A DNA stretch of 64,000 nt from Pachypanchax playfairii (Eukaryota; Chordata; Actinopteri; Cyprinodontiformes; Aplocheilidae), in contig SSNP01000005.1 of the NCBI GenBank assembly GCA_006937955.1, forward strand, positions 3,413,475 to 3,477,474. Reading direction: 5' to 3'. Below, one piece after another: positions 49,598 to 61,599 of the stretch (within the stretch, counting starts at the first letter, position 1; each line of letters opens with the position of its first letter). Position numbers and translations under genes: made by a program. The notes below the pieces were generated by a model. It was not told where the DNA came from, ran no database searches, and worked only from the letters and a program-made list of their open reading frames with translations.

Positions 49598-52064
49598 AGT
49601 GTTCGCATTGTGGCCCATCACTGTGTCCACCAGCTTTATCCTCATGGATATGAATGTTATTGTATGTCTAAACTTCCCTCCAAATCTTCACTGCTATTTT
49701 GTATAAATTATTTAAACAGAGTTTAACACAATCAATGTCTTAATAAATGGTCAGTTTAACTCACACTAACTTCATGGCCAAGACTCTGTTAAATACAACA
49801 TCTCAGACTGTTGGACAGCTGCAGATAAAAGTATTGATCTGTTGATCTCTTGACAATCACAAAACAAGCCAGAGAGTAACAGAGTAGACATACAAACTGA
49901 CAAGTCAGCAGGTCATTTATTCATCTTCTTCTGCAGCCCACCAGAAAGCAGTCGCTCACAAGTCAGTTATCAAACAAAAACAGGCAGAATATCTGTCACA
50001 ACATGGATTATTAGTGTACACAAAGGTTTGGATTGTACAGAGGAAGATAACTGGGACAGATGATGTTCGTCTGCTATTCATGGGGCGAGTCTGTCTGACA
50101 AAAGAGCCTCATTTTGGATTGAAACAACAGGCTGTTTTTGAAATACGACTCACGCTGTGTTATTTTGTTGAAAAGCAGACTCTGATGTGACAGTCTGTCC
50201 TTTTTGTTCACTTCGTCGTTTGTTTCTAATCGGACAATGTGTTGGTCTTAAATAACAGAAAGGTTACAACAAAACATCAAAGTAATTATATGTAATCAGA
50301 ATTTTTGACTTTGTTACATTTTTAGCCTGTTTTCACATTAGCTGTAACGAGAACAGCATATCAAGCTTAGAGGAAAACTGAATAATTTACTGAAGTCATT
50401 TTCTTTATATAGCATAAATGAGTTGGAGTATAAAATTCTGTATTAAAATGCTGCAGATGTTGTTTTGCAGTTATTATGCTGATCCTTGTGTTTTAATGAA
50501 TCTTCTGGAGCTATTTGAATCTAAATCATTTTTGTGTTTGAAGCACAAAAATTGAGTTTAATCTGAGGCGTCAAGTTGTCCTTTTTTTGTTCTGTCCTAT
50601 TTTTGTGTTAGAAAAAAAAGGAAAGTTCTAAAATTATTGCACCTAAATCATTTTAAATCCTGATATAACCTTTAGCAAGGTGTCAGATCTCAGTTAGATT
50701 CCTTAACAATAGGCTTTTTTCAGGCCAGCAGGTTTCAACTTCACCCCCAAAATTTTTAATTAGGAGTTCCTTTATTCAGCAGTACAATTAATGCATATCT
50801 GCAAGTCTGATGCATGTTGGAAAGATTTAGTATTGATTCTTTAAGAGATAATAAAGAACATTTATTTTCAAAACAGAGAGGCAACAGAAAAGACGTGTTT
50901 AGGGAAGTTTTTTGTGCTAGTATCAGAGAGCGTGTGGAAATGAGGAAGAACTGATTAATTCATATAAATACCACAAAATTATAGATTTAAGCATAAAGAT
51001 TTCTCTAAAAAGAGAACTTATAGTGCAACAATTGCTCTTGGACTCGATCTTGAACACACCTTGTAGTCTATGATCTGTCAGTGAGGTGCAATCTGATCGT
51101 TTTACCGCGGTCCTCTCTCACTTTCTCATCCAGAACATCAAACAAACCAAAGTCAAACCTCAAAATAAAGATGATTCAGATTTAGATAACAGATAGTTAT
51201 GCTCATTATCTGTACACTTTGAGGGATTATTTTGTCTAAATATTTTTTTAAATCATCTTTTCTTGTGTTGAAATGTACTTTGTATTTATAAGGAAGATTT
51301 AAAACATTGTTTTTTAGTTTTGCAGTAAAAGGAATTGTTTTTTTATAGCTTTATTTGCTTTTCTTCTAGATTCATCTGGATATTTTCTATATCTTCATTG
51401 AAGTGTTTCACTTTTTCGCAAATGCAATATTAATTAAAAAGTTATTTAACAAGCGTTCCCAAACGTTAATTTAAATAAAAGCTCCATAAGAAAAAAGCAT
51501 GAAACCTTGTTGAGAAGGCAGGTCCATCTAGTGTTGGTTGAAATTTATATTTATTTGCACATAATTGAAATGACTCTTGTGCAGGTGGAATCAAATATCA
51601 ATATTTCATCACTTTATTTAAGTTGGTGACACAAAGAAGGATTTTATTTTGAATTCACAGTTTTCTTTTCTTGTATTCATGAGAAAAGTCAATTACTGAT
51701 ACTCATCTTCTTTTTTTCTTCCTTCTCTCTTTGCTTTTTATTGATCTACTCACTTTCTAAAGGACCCAGAGGAAATCGTGACCCTTAATGGATGCCCCCT
51801 CCGGAGGTGGTTGGATTCTTTGCAATCAAAGATCTGAGATCAAGCAAACGGCTCTCAATATGGCAGTGAACTGCCTCCTGACTGTGCTGCGTGAACCTTC
51901 CTATGGGAGATGTTATTACTGAGGGAGGGGCAGTGAGGCTGAGATAAGCTCCCTATTGTAGATGAAAATCTCCCAAACCATGTAGAGTTCCTTTCTCCAC
52001 AGTGGGGGGAGGGTGTGCGTTTGAGTCTGGTTTCTTTTCTGTTGATTTCTGTTCATGTAATCAG

Positions 52065-52173
52065 TAGAACAGATTCGTCCTCACTTGTTGAGTGTATGTG
52101 GATGTGGGAAGAGAGTGTGAGGTGAGGAGAAAGTGACAGAGAGGAAAAAAGAGAACAGGAAAGAAGGAAAGAG
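52065..52173 (+). other. smpd3: smpd3 5' untranslated part of the first coding exon
   Basis: A pyrimidine-rich stretch ending TTCATGTAATCAG at 52064 offers a 3' splice site. A stronger-looking alternative, TCACTTTCTAAAG, ends at 51762 and would add 302 bases of leader. In both cases the leader contains a 9-codon upstream ORF (52096-52125, starting MWMW) before the main ATG. The main ATG at 52174 has G at -3 and G at +4. Confidence 0.5.
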
Positions 52174-52475
52174 ATGGTTCTCCACACCACCCCTTACTCC
52201 AGTGCCTGTCTGCACTTCCTGGATGGCTTGTCTTGGAGCTTGGTGTTTCCATGTTACTGGCTCCTGGACAGGCTCCTGGCCTCCTGCGTGGCCACGTCCC
52301 TGGAGAAGCGCCAGCGTTCCCAGGACCCCTGCTCCTTCCTCACCCTCTGTGTTCTGATTTCTGCCCCCCTTTATCTGCTGCTCCTCCTTGCCTCCCTTCC
52401 CTTTGCCCTGCTGGGATTCATCATCTGGGCTCCCCTGCAAGCTGTCCGCCAACCATACCTGTACACTTATCACAG
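52174..52475 (+). CDS. smpd3: smpd3 coding exon 1: N-terminal membrane-associated region of neutral sphingomyelinase 2
   Basis: Encodes residues 1-100 plus two bases of codon 101. It starts MVLHTTPYSSACLHFLDGLS and matches the SMPD3 N-terminus throughout. Two hydrophobic segments (about residues 15-40 and 56-86) are the family's hairpin-type membrane segments, which keep both termini cytosolic. Between them is the basic EKRQR stretch with C53 and C59. Mammalian SMPD3 is palmitoylated on a Cys cluster here (53, 54, 59), and residue 54 is Ser in this fish. The N-terminal region also binds anionic phospholipids in the mammalian enzyme. The exon ends at CACAG followed by GTGAGA, phase 2. Overlapping ORFs in other frames are shadows. 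Identification is secure because the downstream exons continue the same protein in frame. Confidence 0.95.
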
Positions 52476-52977
52476 GTGAGAGTTCATCCACTGGTATTTT
52501 CACTATTTACATTTTTTATGTCTCTTTTCTCTCCAGACATAAACAATTTTGTCATTTTTCTGACTCCAGTTGAATTTTTAGAGTACCAAAAAAAATGTAA
52601 CTCCTTATTAACAGGATTGAGTATGTGTGTCACATTGTTTCAAGATATGAACCCAGAACGCAGAAAATGGTTCTCCAGCAGCAAGAAAAAGAAAAGGAAA
52701 GATCTGTGGAAAGCAGATGGAAAGAAATATATTTAGAGTAAATCAGTGTTGCAAAAATGTAAAGGTGAGATGTCAGATTAGATATTAGCAGTTACTGCAA
52801 TATGGAAAAGCAAATCGTGACCCTTTTACAACCTTTTACAAGATATATATAAATAGTAGGGTAGTTTTACCAGAGGTCAAGGTCCAGCTGAGATACAAAA
52901 TGAAATCTATGAAGATGATGTCATAGAGACAGAAAAATGTCTCTGTTATTTACATACTATGATATTTTTATGTCCAG

Positions 52978-53223
52978 ACCAGACAAGAACCAGGCGGAAC
53001 AGGGGCAGGCTGGACCAGGTGGGATCGGAGACTGGAGACCACAAGGCAGAAGTTTCTGTTTCTGCAGCGCTAATGTTTGTCTCCTGCCAGACTCTCTGGC
53101 CAGATTTAACAATCTGTCAGACACACACAGGAGAGCTCGAGAGGTGGGGAAGAGAATCCGCAATGGAGCCAGTCGACCCCAGATAAAAATCTACATCGAC
53201 TCACCTACCAACACATCCATCAG
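52978..53223 (+). CDS. smpd3: smpd3 coding exon 2: start of the catalytic fold
   Basis: The 3' splice site TATGTCCAG fixes the start at 52978, which completes Arg101. The exon encodes residues 102-182 and two bases of codon 183. It contains RSFCFCSANVCLLPDSLARF, the first strand of the DNase I-type phosphodiesterase fold. N133 corresponds to the Mg2+-site Asn (N130 of mammals). It then has RIRNGASRPQIKIYIDSPTN, a signature of SMPD3 that precedes the variable linker. The first 20 residues are a Gly/Gln-rich spacer less similar to mammals. It ends at ATCAG followed by GTGAGT. The enzyme hydrolyses sphingomyelin to ceramide and phosphocholine and is linked to exosome formation and skeletal growth in mammals. 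Confidence 0.95.
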
Positions 53224-53312
53224 GTGAGTAGTTTACTAGAAAGCGCCTTCTGGTTACTGGACAGGTAAATGTGGTATCATAAAAATGTATTTTCTTCTGT
53301 TTTGTTATTTAG

Positions 53313-54258
53313 TGCGGCATCCTTCAGCAGTCTGGCCACGGGTTTCCGTCGTACCTCCTCTCTGGATCAGCGTCCAGAGCAAACGCACACCACCAATGGC
53401 CCAGCTGAAAGTGAAATGGAACCAGTCACCGAGTGCCCAGTTCATCCATCAGATGCCACCAACTGCCCTGTTCACCCCTCTGCTGGAGAGCAAGGCTTTA
53501 CTGACTGCCCTGTTCACCATGATGGATCAGACACTACAGCAGACTGCCCCCTCCACACGACGGGGCCAAACAGCAGCACCGACTGTCCCGTCCACGTCTC
53601 AGGTGAGGCTGCAGACTGTCCCATGCATTCCACAGTATGTCAGAGTGGTCAACATGAATGTCCCATGCATGGAGAGGGGATGCAGCAAAAACCATCCACA
53701 GACTGCCCACTTCACACCTCAGGGGTTCAAATCAGCATCAGTGCTCCAGAACCAGACCCCCAGGAGGAGGAGGCTGAGACCGGGAACCATCGAGAGCTGG
53801 CTGGAGGAGACACGGGCAGCATGACTGCTTCTCGGGAATCCCTCACTCGTTGCCATGGCGGTGACAGCGTTGTTGGGATATCTTCTAATAACACTCTCTC
53901 TCACGTCCCGCGCACGTCCGTCTTCAAGCGTCCTGGACGGAAACGCCGTCATGGAGATGAGACTTTTGATCATGAGATTTCTGCCTTTTTTCCTGCCAAC
54001 TTGGATTTTCTGGCTCTTCAGGAAGTATTTGATCATGGATCCACAACAAGACTGCGACGACAGCTTCACCGCTACTTCCCCTATGTGCTGAGTGATGTTG
54101 GGATGTACGGCTGGAAAGGCTGCTGCTCCAGGTTTAAATTCTTGAACAGTGGCCTAATGCTGGCCAGTCGCTACCCGATCCTGGATGCACGATTTGAGTG
54201 TTATCCCAACGGGAGAGGAGAAGATGCACTGGCAGCAAAGGGGGCGCTGTTTGCTAAG
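53313..54258 (+). CDS. smpd3: smpd3 coding exon 3: linker with CPxH array and catalytic core, partial gene
   Basis: Starts after TTGTTATTTAG and completes Ser183, continuing AASFSSLATGF as in mammalian SMPD3. Residues 184-380 are the variable linker, including eight CP(V/L/M)H motifs between 224 and 317. A short basic run (KRPGRKRRH, about 388-396) precedes the conserved catalytic part. There FDHEISAFFPANLDFLALQE contains E420, the Mg2+-binding Glu of the family. C453-C454 (GWKGCC) match the second palmitoylation pair. The exon ends at GCTAAG followed by GTCAGG (54258). A donor at 54263 (CAG then GTTTGA) is possible. In-frame translation past it is intron. The last Asp/His catalytic residues are encoded beyond the window, so the gene is cut by the window edge and not necessarily broken. 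Confidence 0.95.
53434..53715 (+). repeat. smpd3: Array of eight CPxH motifs inside the smpd3 linker
   Basis: Motif Cys residues are 224, 234, 248, 261, 274, 285, 299 and 314, spaced 10-15 residues apart. The motifs read CPVH, CPVH, CPVH, CPLH, CPVH, CPMH, CPMH and CPLH, usually preceded by an acidic residue (TD, TE or AD). Spacers are Ser/Thr/Gly-rich and differ from each other, so this is a conserved-motif array and not a recent DNA-level tandem duplication. Cys-Pro followed by His resembles heme-regulatory motifs, for example the N-terminus of holocytochrome c synthase. Function is unproven. Confidence 0.9.
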
Positions 54259-57126
54259 GTCAGGTTTGACTTTTTCTACTACTTCTTTTGCTTTGATTTA
54301 CTACTTTATTAACCTATAAAATTATTGATATTAAAAAGTTCTCTTTAAATTCAGTATTCTAATGAGCTTAATTTGAAAACTAGTTGAAAACTCGGTCTGA
54401 GTGATTGCAAAACTTCAAGGAGTCATTGAACTGATCCAGGATCAGTCAGGCACTTGAGCTTCTATGAAGCACGTCTTTAAATGAGAGAAACAAATGTTAA
54501 GGAGTTACTTTAAAAAGAATTTAGAGGATGACAAACTTAGTTCGCACACAGAACTGAAGCTAACTTGTTCCATCTGCTATTAGCTTTCTAAACAGTCAGT
54601 TTTGGGGTTTTTTGCAGTTAATCAAAATTTTGAATCTATGGAAAATGAAAAAAGGTTTAAATTTGATATTCTTCTTATCTACATCTAATTCACTGCATAT
54701 TTATGATTCTTTCCCTTCACATGTGCACAAAGATTACACCAAGATTCAAATTAGGACCTTTCCCACTTCAATAAACAGTCTTAGTGCTCATCCAGAAATG
54801 ACTGTATTGATTTTAGTCAGACAGGCTTTTTCTTATTTTGCCATTATTTCACTATTTAGTTTCTGAAATGTTCTGCCTGAAAGGTCAGTGTAGAGAGCAG
54901 CTGAGAAAATACCACAACTGTTGACTAAATAACATTGCTTTTCGAATATCTTCTAGAAACATTGTTATTAAACCAATTATCTACTGATATTTTGGGGTTT
55001 TACTAACTGTTCTTTTCTCCACCTCTAATTTGAAGGAAACTGAGCTGAATTTGAATTTTGGTGTCACTGTGGGGTGTGATTTTATGTTTCAGTTTCAACA
55101 GAAATTTGTTCGTGCTCTGATCGTTGCTGTTTCAGCCTAACTCATTCTGTTGTCTTTAACTTCTCAGCTGTGGTTTTGCTGTTTGTTTCATTTTGGTATT
55201 TGCGGCTCTACTGATAAATGCTTTTAAAGTGCTCCACATTAAGCCATTACCAGACTGAGGATAATCATTCCCTCTGTTGTCTGCTGTTGTTTAATAAGCC
55301 ATCAATCAGTCACTTTCGGCACTTAGATATATTTCATGTATATGCTTTATAATATGCTGTTCTATTAGATGCATACACACCAGCCCATTAAATAGAATGT
55401 CTTTACAACATGGCTACTAATGCACTGACATGGCTATATGCAAAGTGATAGGAGTTCTGCATCTGCTGCCTTTCTTATTTTCCCTTTTAGCTTCTTACTG
55501 TATATAACTAAACACAGTAAAAGCAGCAGCACAGATATAAAAGTTTTTTAGTTCACGAAATCACTGTTTAAACAAGCCAAAGCAGCATCTAAGTGGCTTT
55601 TATGCACATGTGTATTTGGTGAGTTTTGACAGTGTGTGAGTTCATTAATCAGCCACATGCTGTGACTGTCAGGATGTGAGTGTGAATCTGAGCCAATCCC
55701 TGCTGAGCTGAGTTGGTATTAAGTTACCAGACGAGGGTGATGGGTACCTGCACAGGCATGTATGAGCGTGCCTTCACACACCCGTACGCATCTCAGATCT
55801 AATAAAGACACTACATGACAGCTTGCATGCTGACATCCTCCTCCTGTTTCCCTGCTGCCTGTTGACTGCCGCTGCAGCTTACAAGCTGCCTCTACTTTCT
55901 TGTTTCACTACCTCAGTGAAGGTGAGGTCACTCCAGGTCACATTTGCAATATGGCTGTGAGCCAGCTAGCAGGGAAAAGTCTCAGTGCCACCTGCTGCAA
56001 GAGAAAAAAAAACAGGTAATGTTTAACAGAATGGTTGGCCCTAAGCTGGATTTATTTCTGCTCTGAATGACTACACCACAGGTGCCTCTCAAACACCACA
56101 ATGTCAATGAAAACATCAAAGTGTGGCTGCTGGTGGCGCTGGTGCCTCCTACTGTACATGGTTCTAATACCAACTTCATCACATATAGTTCAAATGACAC
56201 TGCAAAATGTTGGAAAAGTAGAACATCTTATCAGAACTTCTGGAGCCAGCTTGAAATTATCTGCTGTGAAAACTTTAATCTTACATTCAAAACTGGTAAA
56301 AAGTTCAAATGTGTTCCAGATCATTGATTAAATTCTAGATTCTGGTCTTTACATTTTCATTTACATTTTTTCATTCTGTTTGTGCTAAAATACTACAGAT
56401 TTAACTGTGTGAATGTGTCTGATTCAGTATATTTGGAACGTGTCTTCCTTCTCTGGATCCTTGCTGCTCTTTTTTGTCAGATTTTACAAGCATGAGAGGA
56501 ATAACATGTGCTGAAATGTTAAATTTAAAACATCCCAAAACACAGTAAGAAGTCTTTTACACTATTTTCCTTAAAAAGAACCAATTAGTAAATTTCTTCG
56601 GATTTATATTTGATTGAATCTGGTTAATTTCTCTTTTCCTGTGTTGCTGCTGAATGCTGCATATTTTCCTCTGCAAAACTATGTTGCAGATGCTCCAACC
56701 ACAGAAATGCTGATGATGTTGACCAGAGTGCATGCAGCACAGTGTAGCCTGCAGGTCATGATGGAGAGAAACAAATAACCACACAAACACTAAAAAATAG
56801 ACTCAGTCTGATCTGAAGGGAAATTAGTGAACATAGATGATCTGAACATTCCACTTTACTTTGTTAGCACATGATTATTCATGCTTTGCTGAATAACATA
56901 TTTAAAGTATTTTCTCTAATGACCAGCTGTAAAAAGAAATTAGCCTTACCTTGCAAATCAGAGAGCCTTTGAGTATAATGAGCAGAAATTGTCTTCTATT
57001 CAAAGACTAAATGTAAAACACTTTAAATTCAGCACCTCCAGTGTGAGTCTGGAAGGACACAGAAAACAAAAGAACAAAGAATTTCACAAATCAGTCACAA
57101 TTCCTATTAATCCATATTGTATAGCT

Positions 57127-57220
57127 GCTTCTTCCTGTTCAGGGTTAGAAGAGCTGGTGTCAATCTCAAGTGGTCATTAAGGAAAAAGCAGGTTATACTT
57201 TGGACAGGTCACTAGAAACA
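57127..57220 (+). repeat. Fragment of the abundant teleost interspersed repeat
   Basis: CTTCCTGTTCAGGGTTAGAA, then GAGCTGGTGTCAATCTCAAG, TGGTCATTAAGG and TACTTTGGACAGGTCACTAG correspond in order to the left half of the family seen at 14925 and 18041. The copy is old and truncated. Confidence 0.5.
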
Positions 57221-59363
57221 AGTCTCAACAAAAATAAAATATGCGTTACAAAAATAAGTCAAGTCTCAGGTGTGTGAACAAGAAGAAATGTCACTCAGCA
57301 CGGTTAATATATGTCAAACTGAATTTCCTGCTTCGCTCCCAAATGCAAAGGCAGGAAGTTGAGAACACACGTTTTTGATCATTTCATATAAGAGATGTAA
57401 ACACATGCATGGCGAACAGAAGTAACACAACAGATGCATCTTCTACTATCAATCAAAGCCGAGTTTACCAGAACCAAGACGTAAAACTGAAAAAATCCAT
57501 CTTTCATCTGCAGCTCGACGCCCAGCCTCAAACCTGGGACCAGGTTTTCCTCAGACTTCAAACTACCAAATAAATGAAGCCTAGAAAAGAAACAGTGTTT
57601 TTCTCAGGGGTTCTTTAACAGATGTCCTTTCCATCATTACTGAAGAGGAGAATTCTCACATAGATGTTGTTGCTGCATTTAAATTTGTCTGGCAGCTGCA
57701 GCCACACATGATTATTTCCTCCTTCTTTTTCTTGTGATTATTTTATCCTGTTAACTACATTTATCCCCCGTTGCTGTTTAATAAGTTAATTATAAAAATC
57801 ATGAAATATTCTGTTGATAATCAAATTAGGCTTCGGTTGAATAATGAGTTCATCATGGATTGTAATAAGAACAAATTAAGGTCTTCACTTCTTTTACTTT
57901 TGTGCTACAACAAACAAAACATCTTCATGCATCATTACCTTCAGAGATATTCACTTTTCTATAAGTTACTCAGCAAATATACACAGTGTTTAATAGGCTG
58001 AACAAGCATCAGTATTTATGCTTAAAACTGCTGGTGTTTTGAATTTATCACCACTGCATGTTATTCTAACTGCTCACCTTTGGTTGTTGTAATATTCCTG
58101 GTAACCTGCCTGTCTCTTGACCAGCTGCTGTCTTTGATCTGCCTGCTGTTGACTCCGCACCACTCTTCATCCTTCAGACGTCTTGGCAGCTTCCCAGGGT
58201 GAAGTCCTCACTTCCCCCCCATGAACCTCCAGCTTGCTCCACCGCCAGCTGGGATGCATCTCATTAGATGCAGCTCATTTGAAGCACCTGATGTTCACAC
58301 TGTTTGTCTTTGTACTTACCAGATGAGCTGATAGTTCTTTCATATGAAACACAGTATTATAATTGTGATTTCGTGGTATTGATACTTTGTTTACTGACAA
58401 TTTTTCTATTCAGCTCAGTTCATTTTAAAACCTCAGATCTCTTGTTTGACATCTTTTTGGATACGTTTGCAACCTAGTTTTATCTTTCAACAGCCTCCGG
58501 CATGCAGATGCCACCATGTGAAGATTGTAATAGTTTTCTAGACATTATTTATTTCTCTGTAAAATCAGTCAACGCTGGCAGCGTTGTTCAGATTTATCTA
58601 ATCAATGAAGCCATCGAGTCAAAGATCAATGACAATTTTTCTTTATTCTTCCTGGATTAGTTTGTTCCAATTATGAGCAATTCATTGCTGAATTTGGAAT
58701 TCAGTGTCTTGTTAATGTAGCTTTAGGGACACAATTCGTGCTGATTTCCCCCAGGATGTGTTTACCTGGAGAGCAGCAGGTCAACAACATAAATCTGAAT
58801 CGTGAGGCACGAGAGAGATAAAGATAGAGAGAAAGGCTGGAAGAGAAAGAATATTAATTAAAAATGTTTCCCTGAAGAGAGAAAGCCAACGCTGGCTCTG
58901 TAATTAAAGCTTTTCAGTCTCAACATTTATCCCCTCTTATAATTATTTGAAACTACTAAGTGCATGGTTGAGGAGTCATGTGTGTATTTGGGAGTAAATA
59001 CACAGTTTGAATTTATTACTATGGATTAGGGCTGAAAATAGGGACAGGCTCAAATCCAGATTGAATTATGGAAATCATTGAGAGAATACTCACAATCCCC
59101 AAAAGCCCCCCCAGCCTCTAATGACCTGAACGACCCTCTTTACTATCATAATGTGTCCATTTATTGACTCGATAGTTGTTGTATCTTATTGTGAAACAAC
59201 AAGATGGACTTATTTTTAACACACAGCACAGTTCTAAGTAGAGAAATATATGATTTGGACGGGATTCAGGGATTTTCAAAATGTATTTTCAGATTTAAAT
59301 TGTTACAATTAGAGATTTTATCTTCTGATAGACTTTCTTGTCTGGACTTGAGATCTGATTTGA

Positions 59364-59997
59364 GCAGTTTCGTAGAACTAAATGCTTGAATTTTTGTGCG
59401 AGGTTTGAATCTCTTCCATATCCTTGAATATTCAATTAATGATGTTCAGCCAAAACATGAAAACACTGAAATCCAGTTTGCAGAAATAATTCACAGAAAG
59501 ACACTGTTTTCCTAACGACACAAGTTTATAAGCTGTCAGTGCATGTGTGCATGTGCCTGTGCATGTGCATGTGCATGTGCATGTGCATGTGCATGTGCTG
59601 TATGCAGAGAGTTTTGAATGGTCTTAACTTGAAAGATATTGTTTGGCCTGAGCTGCAGCTTTGCAGAAAGCTATCTGATTCTTTGTGTTTCATAAAAGGA
59701 ATAAACATCTCACCTTCTGACGTGATAGCGTAACGTTGCCTAACATGAGTCTAACCTTTACAACACATCTAAAAGAAAATGACAGCAGGGTTGGTGGCTT
59801 CGGATGTCTTCAGTGGTTAAGAAAAGTAGGATGGAGAAAGAGTTGCTGCTTCATCTTCAAGATCTGACTGTCAGAGATCTCTACTTTTAGCTAGTTTAGC
59901 TCTTTCATTGTCTCCTGGTTTGAGTCTGCACACCTGTCTCATCCTTTCTTCTGCTTTCTATCTGTCATTTCAACAAACTGGCTTCAAGTGAAGTGAT
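59364..59997. repeat. First copy of a duplicated block next to a single N
   Basis: Runs from GCAGTTTCGTAGAACTAAAT to GGCTTCAAGTGAAGTGAT just before an N at 59998. The same block follows the N. The 634 bases include a GTGCAT microsatellite with three fewer units than the second copy. Confidence 0.92.
59539..59598. repeat. (GTGCAT)n microsatellite, shorter allele-like copy
   Basis: Tandem hexamer with a few variant units at the left end (GTGTGCAT, GTGCCT). The MHMHMH and CMCMCM reading frames over it are artefacts. Confidence 0.95.
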
Positions 59998-59998
59998 N

Positions 59999-60650
59999 GC
60001 AGTTTCGTAGAACTAAATGCTTGAATTTTTGTGCGAGGTTTGAATCTCTTCCATATCCTTGAATATTCAATTAATGATGTTCAGCCAAAACATGAAAACA
60101 CTGAAATCCAGTTTGCAGAAATAATTCACAGAAAGACACTGTTTTCCTAACGACACAAGTTTATAAGCTGTCAGTGCATGTGTGCATGTGCCTGTGCATG
60201 TGCATGTGCATGTGCATGTGCATGTGCATGTGCATGTGCATGTGCATGTGCTGTATGCAGAGAGTTTTGAATGGTCTTAACTTGAAAGATATTGTTTGGC
60301 CTGAGCTGCAGCTTTGCAGAAAGCTATCTGATTCTTTGTGTTTCATAAAAGGAATAAACATCTCACCTTCTGACGTGATAGCGTAACGTTGCCTAACATG
60401 AGTCTATCCTTTACAACACATCTAAAAGAAAATGACAGCAGGGTTGGTGGCTTCGGATGTCTTCAGTGGTTAAGAAAAGTAGGATGGAGAAAGAGTAGCT
60501 GCTTCATCTTCAAGATCTGACTGTCAGAGATCTCTACTTTTAGCTAGTTTAGCTCTTTCATTGTCTCCTGGTTTGAGTCTGCACACCTGTCTCATCCTTT
60601 CTTCTGCTTTCTATCTGTCATTTCAACAAACTGGCTTCAAGTGAAGTGAT
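59999..60650. repeat. Second copy of the duplicated block
   Basis: 652 bases, directly repeated from 59364-59997. Differences seen by eye are 18 extra bases in the GTGCAT array, CTAACC versus CTATCC, and GAGTTGCTG versus GAGTAGCTG. The small number of differences is of the size expected between two alleles. Confidence 0.92.
60174..60250. repeat. (GTGCAT)n microsatellite, longer allele-like copy
   Basis: The same hexamer array in the second copy of the duplicated block, with 18 more bases (three units). Confidence 0.95.
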
Positions 60651-61599
60651 CAAACTCATGCAAGTAATAGGAGGTGAAATCCTACTTCACCCTCCGTATG
60701 ATGGTAAAGTTAAAGTAATTATTTACAGCAGGCTCAGAGGGTTTATAATCTGACTTGCCTGACTCGGTTGGCGTCGAGTGTGAAATCGCCTCTCTCAGCT
60801 CATTTCAGTTCCGCTATGTTCTGTCTCAATACTCCACAGTGAGAGGAATTCTTGGAAAGTTTCAGCGTCCTACATTCCAACTCATTATCTTTTTTATATT
60901 AAAAGAAATTAATTGCGTTTTTATTGATGCCGTTATTCATATCCAGCAAAGGGGTAAAAAAGGAATCATTCCATCACAAACTGCTTCCTATTGAGGCTTT
61001 TCCTCATATTTACACAGAACTTCAATAAGTACCATGTAAACATTATACACAAGGCTTAAAATATAAGCACATAGTGAAAGTCCACCATTTCTTATAAGCA
61101 TGACTGGGCACGTATACACAGAGAGAAGAATACCCTCAGGCCTCTTGTCAGTTTCAGGGTGCACACACACCTATTGAAGCATGCATAAGCTTCTGAAATA
61201 TTAAAACCGAGTGTGGCATGTGGGGAGAGAGAAGAGCATTGAGGGAGAAAAAGAGCAAATGAAAAGGAAAGAGTCGGGACGTCGGTGGAGAGATGCAACA
61301 CATGAACCTTTTCTTTAAATGATCAAACTCTCATGTTAATGAACCACACTGATAAAACAGAACCTGAGCTGCTGGTTTACTTTGGATTTTTGTTTTTTGT
61401 TTGTCTCTAGTTCACATACTCAGCTAAAAAAGAAGAAAGCAAATTCCTCTCATCAAATTAATTAGAGTCAAATAATGAATGATTGCTGTAAACTGAGATT
61501 ACTACAGATTTTAAATAGAAATGTATCCAGTCAGCACTAACTTCCATCTTGTATTCACCTCTGAATTAAGGACATTTTTAATACATGATAATAAGAAGG

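Larger units (their letters stand above)
24735..52064 (+). other. smpd3: Putative first intron of smpd3
   Basis: About 27 kb without a supported protein-coding exon on either strand. It holds the repeats and mobile elements listed separately. The remainder is AT-rich, including several T-rich stretches (25200-25520, 31030-31700, 45070-45300) that may be old, strand-biased repeats. Stretches such as 44741-44960 are more balanced in composition and could be conserved regulatory DNA, which cannot be judged without alignment. A perfect CRE (TGACGTCA) lies at 47752-47759. An alternative 3' splice site for the first coding exon is at 51762, which would make the intron slightly shorter. Confidence 0.5.

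Noticed and set aside
52081..52503. A 140-codon minus-strand ORF over smpd3 coding exon 1
   Set aside because: Antisense shadow of a conserved coding exon, low-complexity and with no recognisable domain.
53719..54069. A 116-codon minus-strand ORF
   Set aside because: Antisense shadow of the conserved catalytic part of smpd3.
59526..60386. Four ORFs with MHMHMH or CMCMCM repeats that could look like metal-binding peptides
   Set aside because: All derive from the GTGCAT microsatellite read in different frames, and the locus itself is a probable false duplication.
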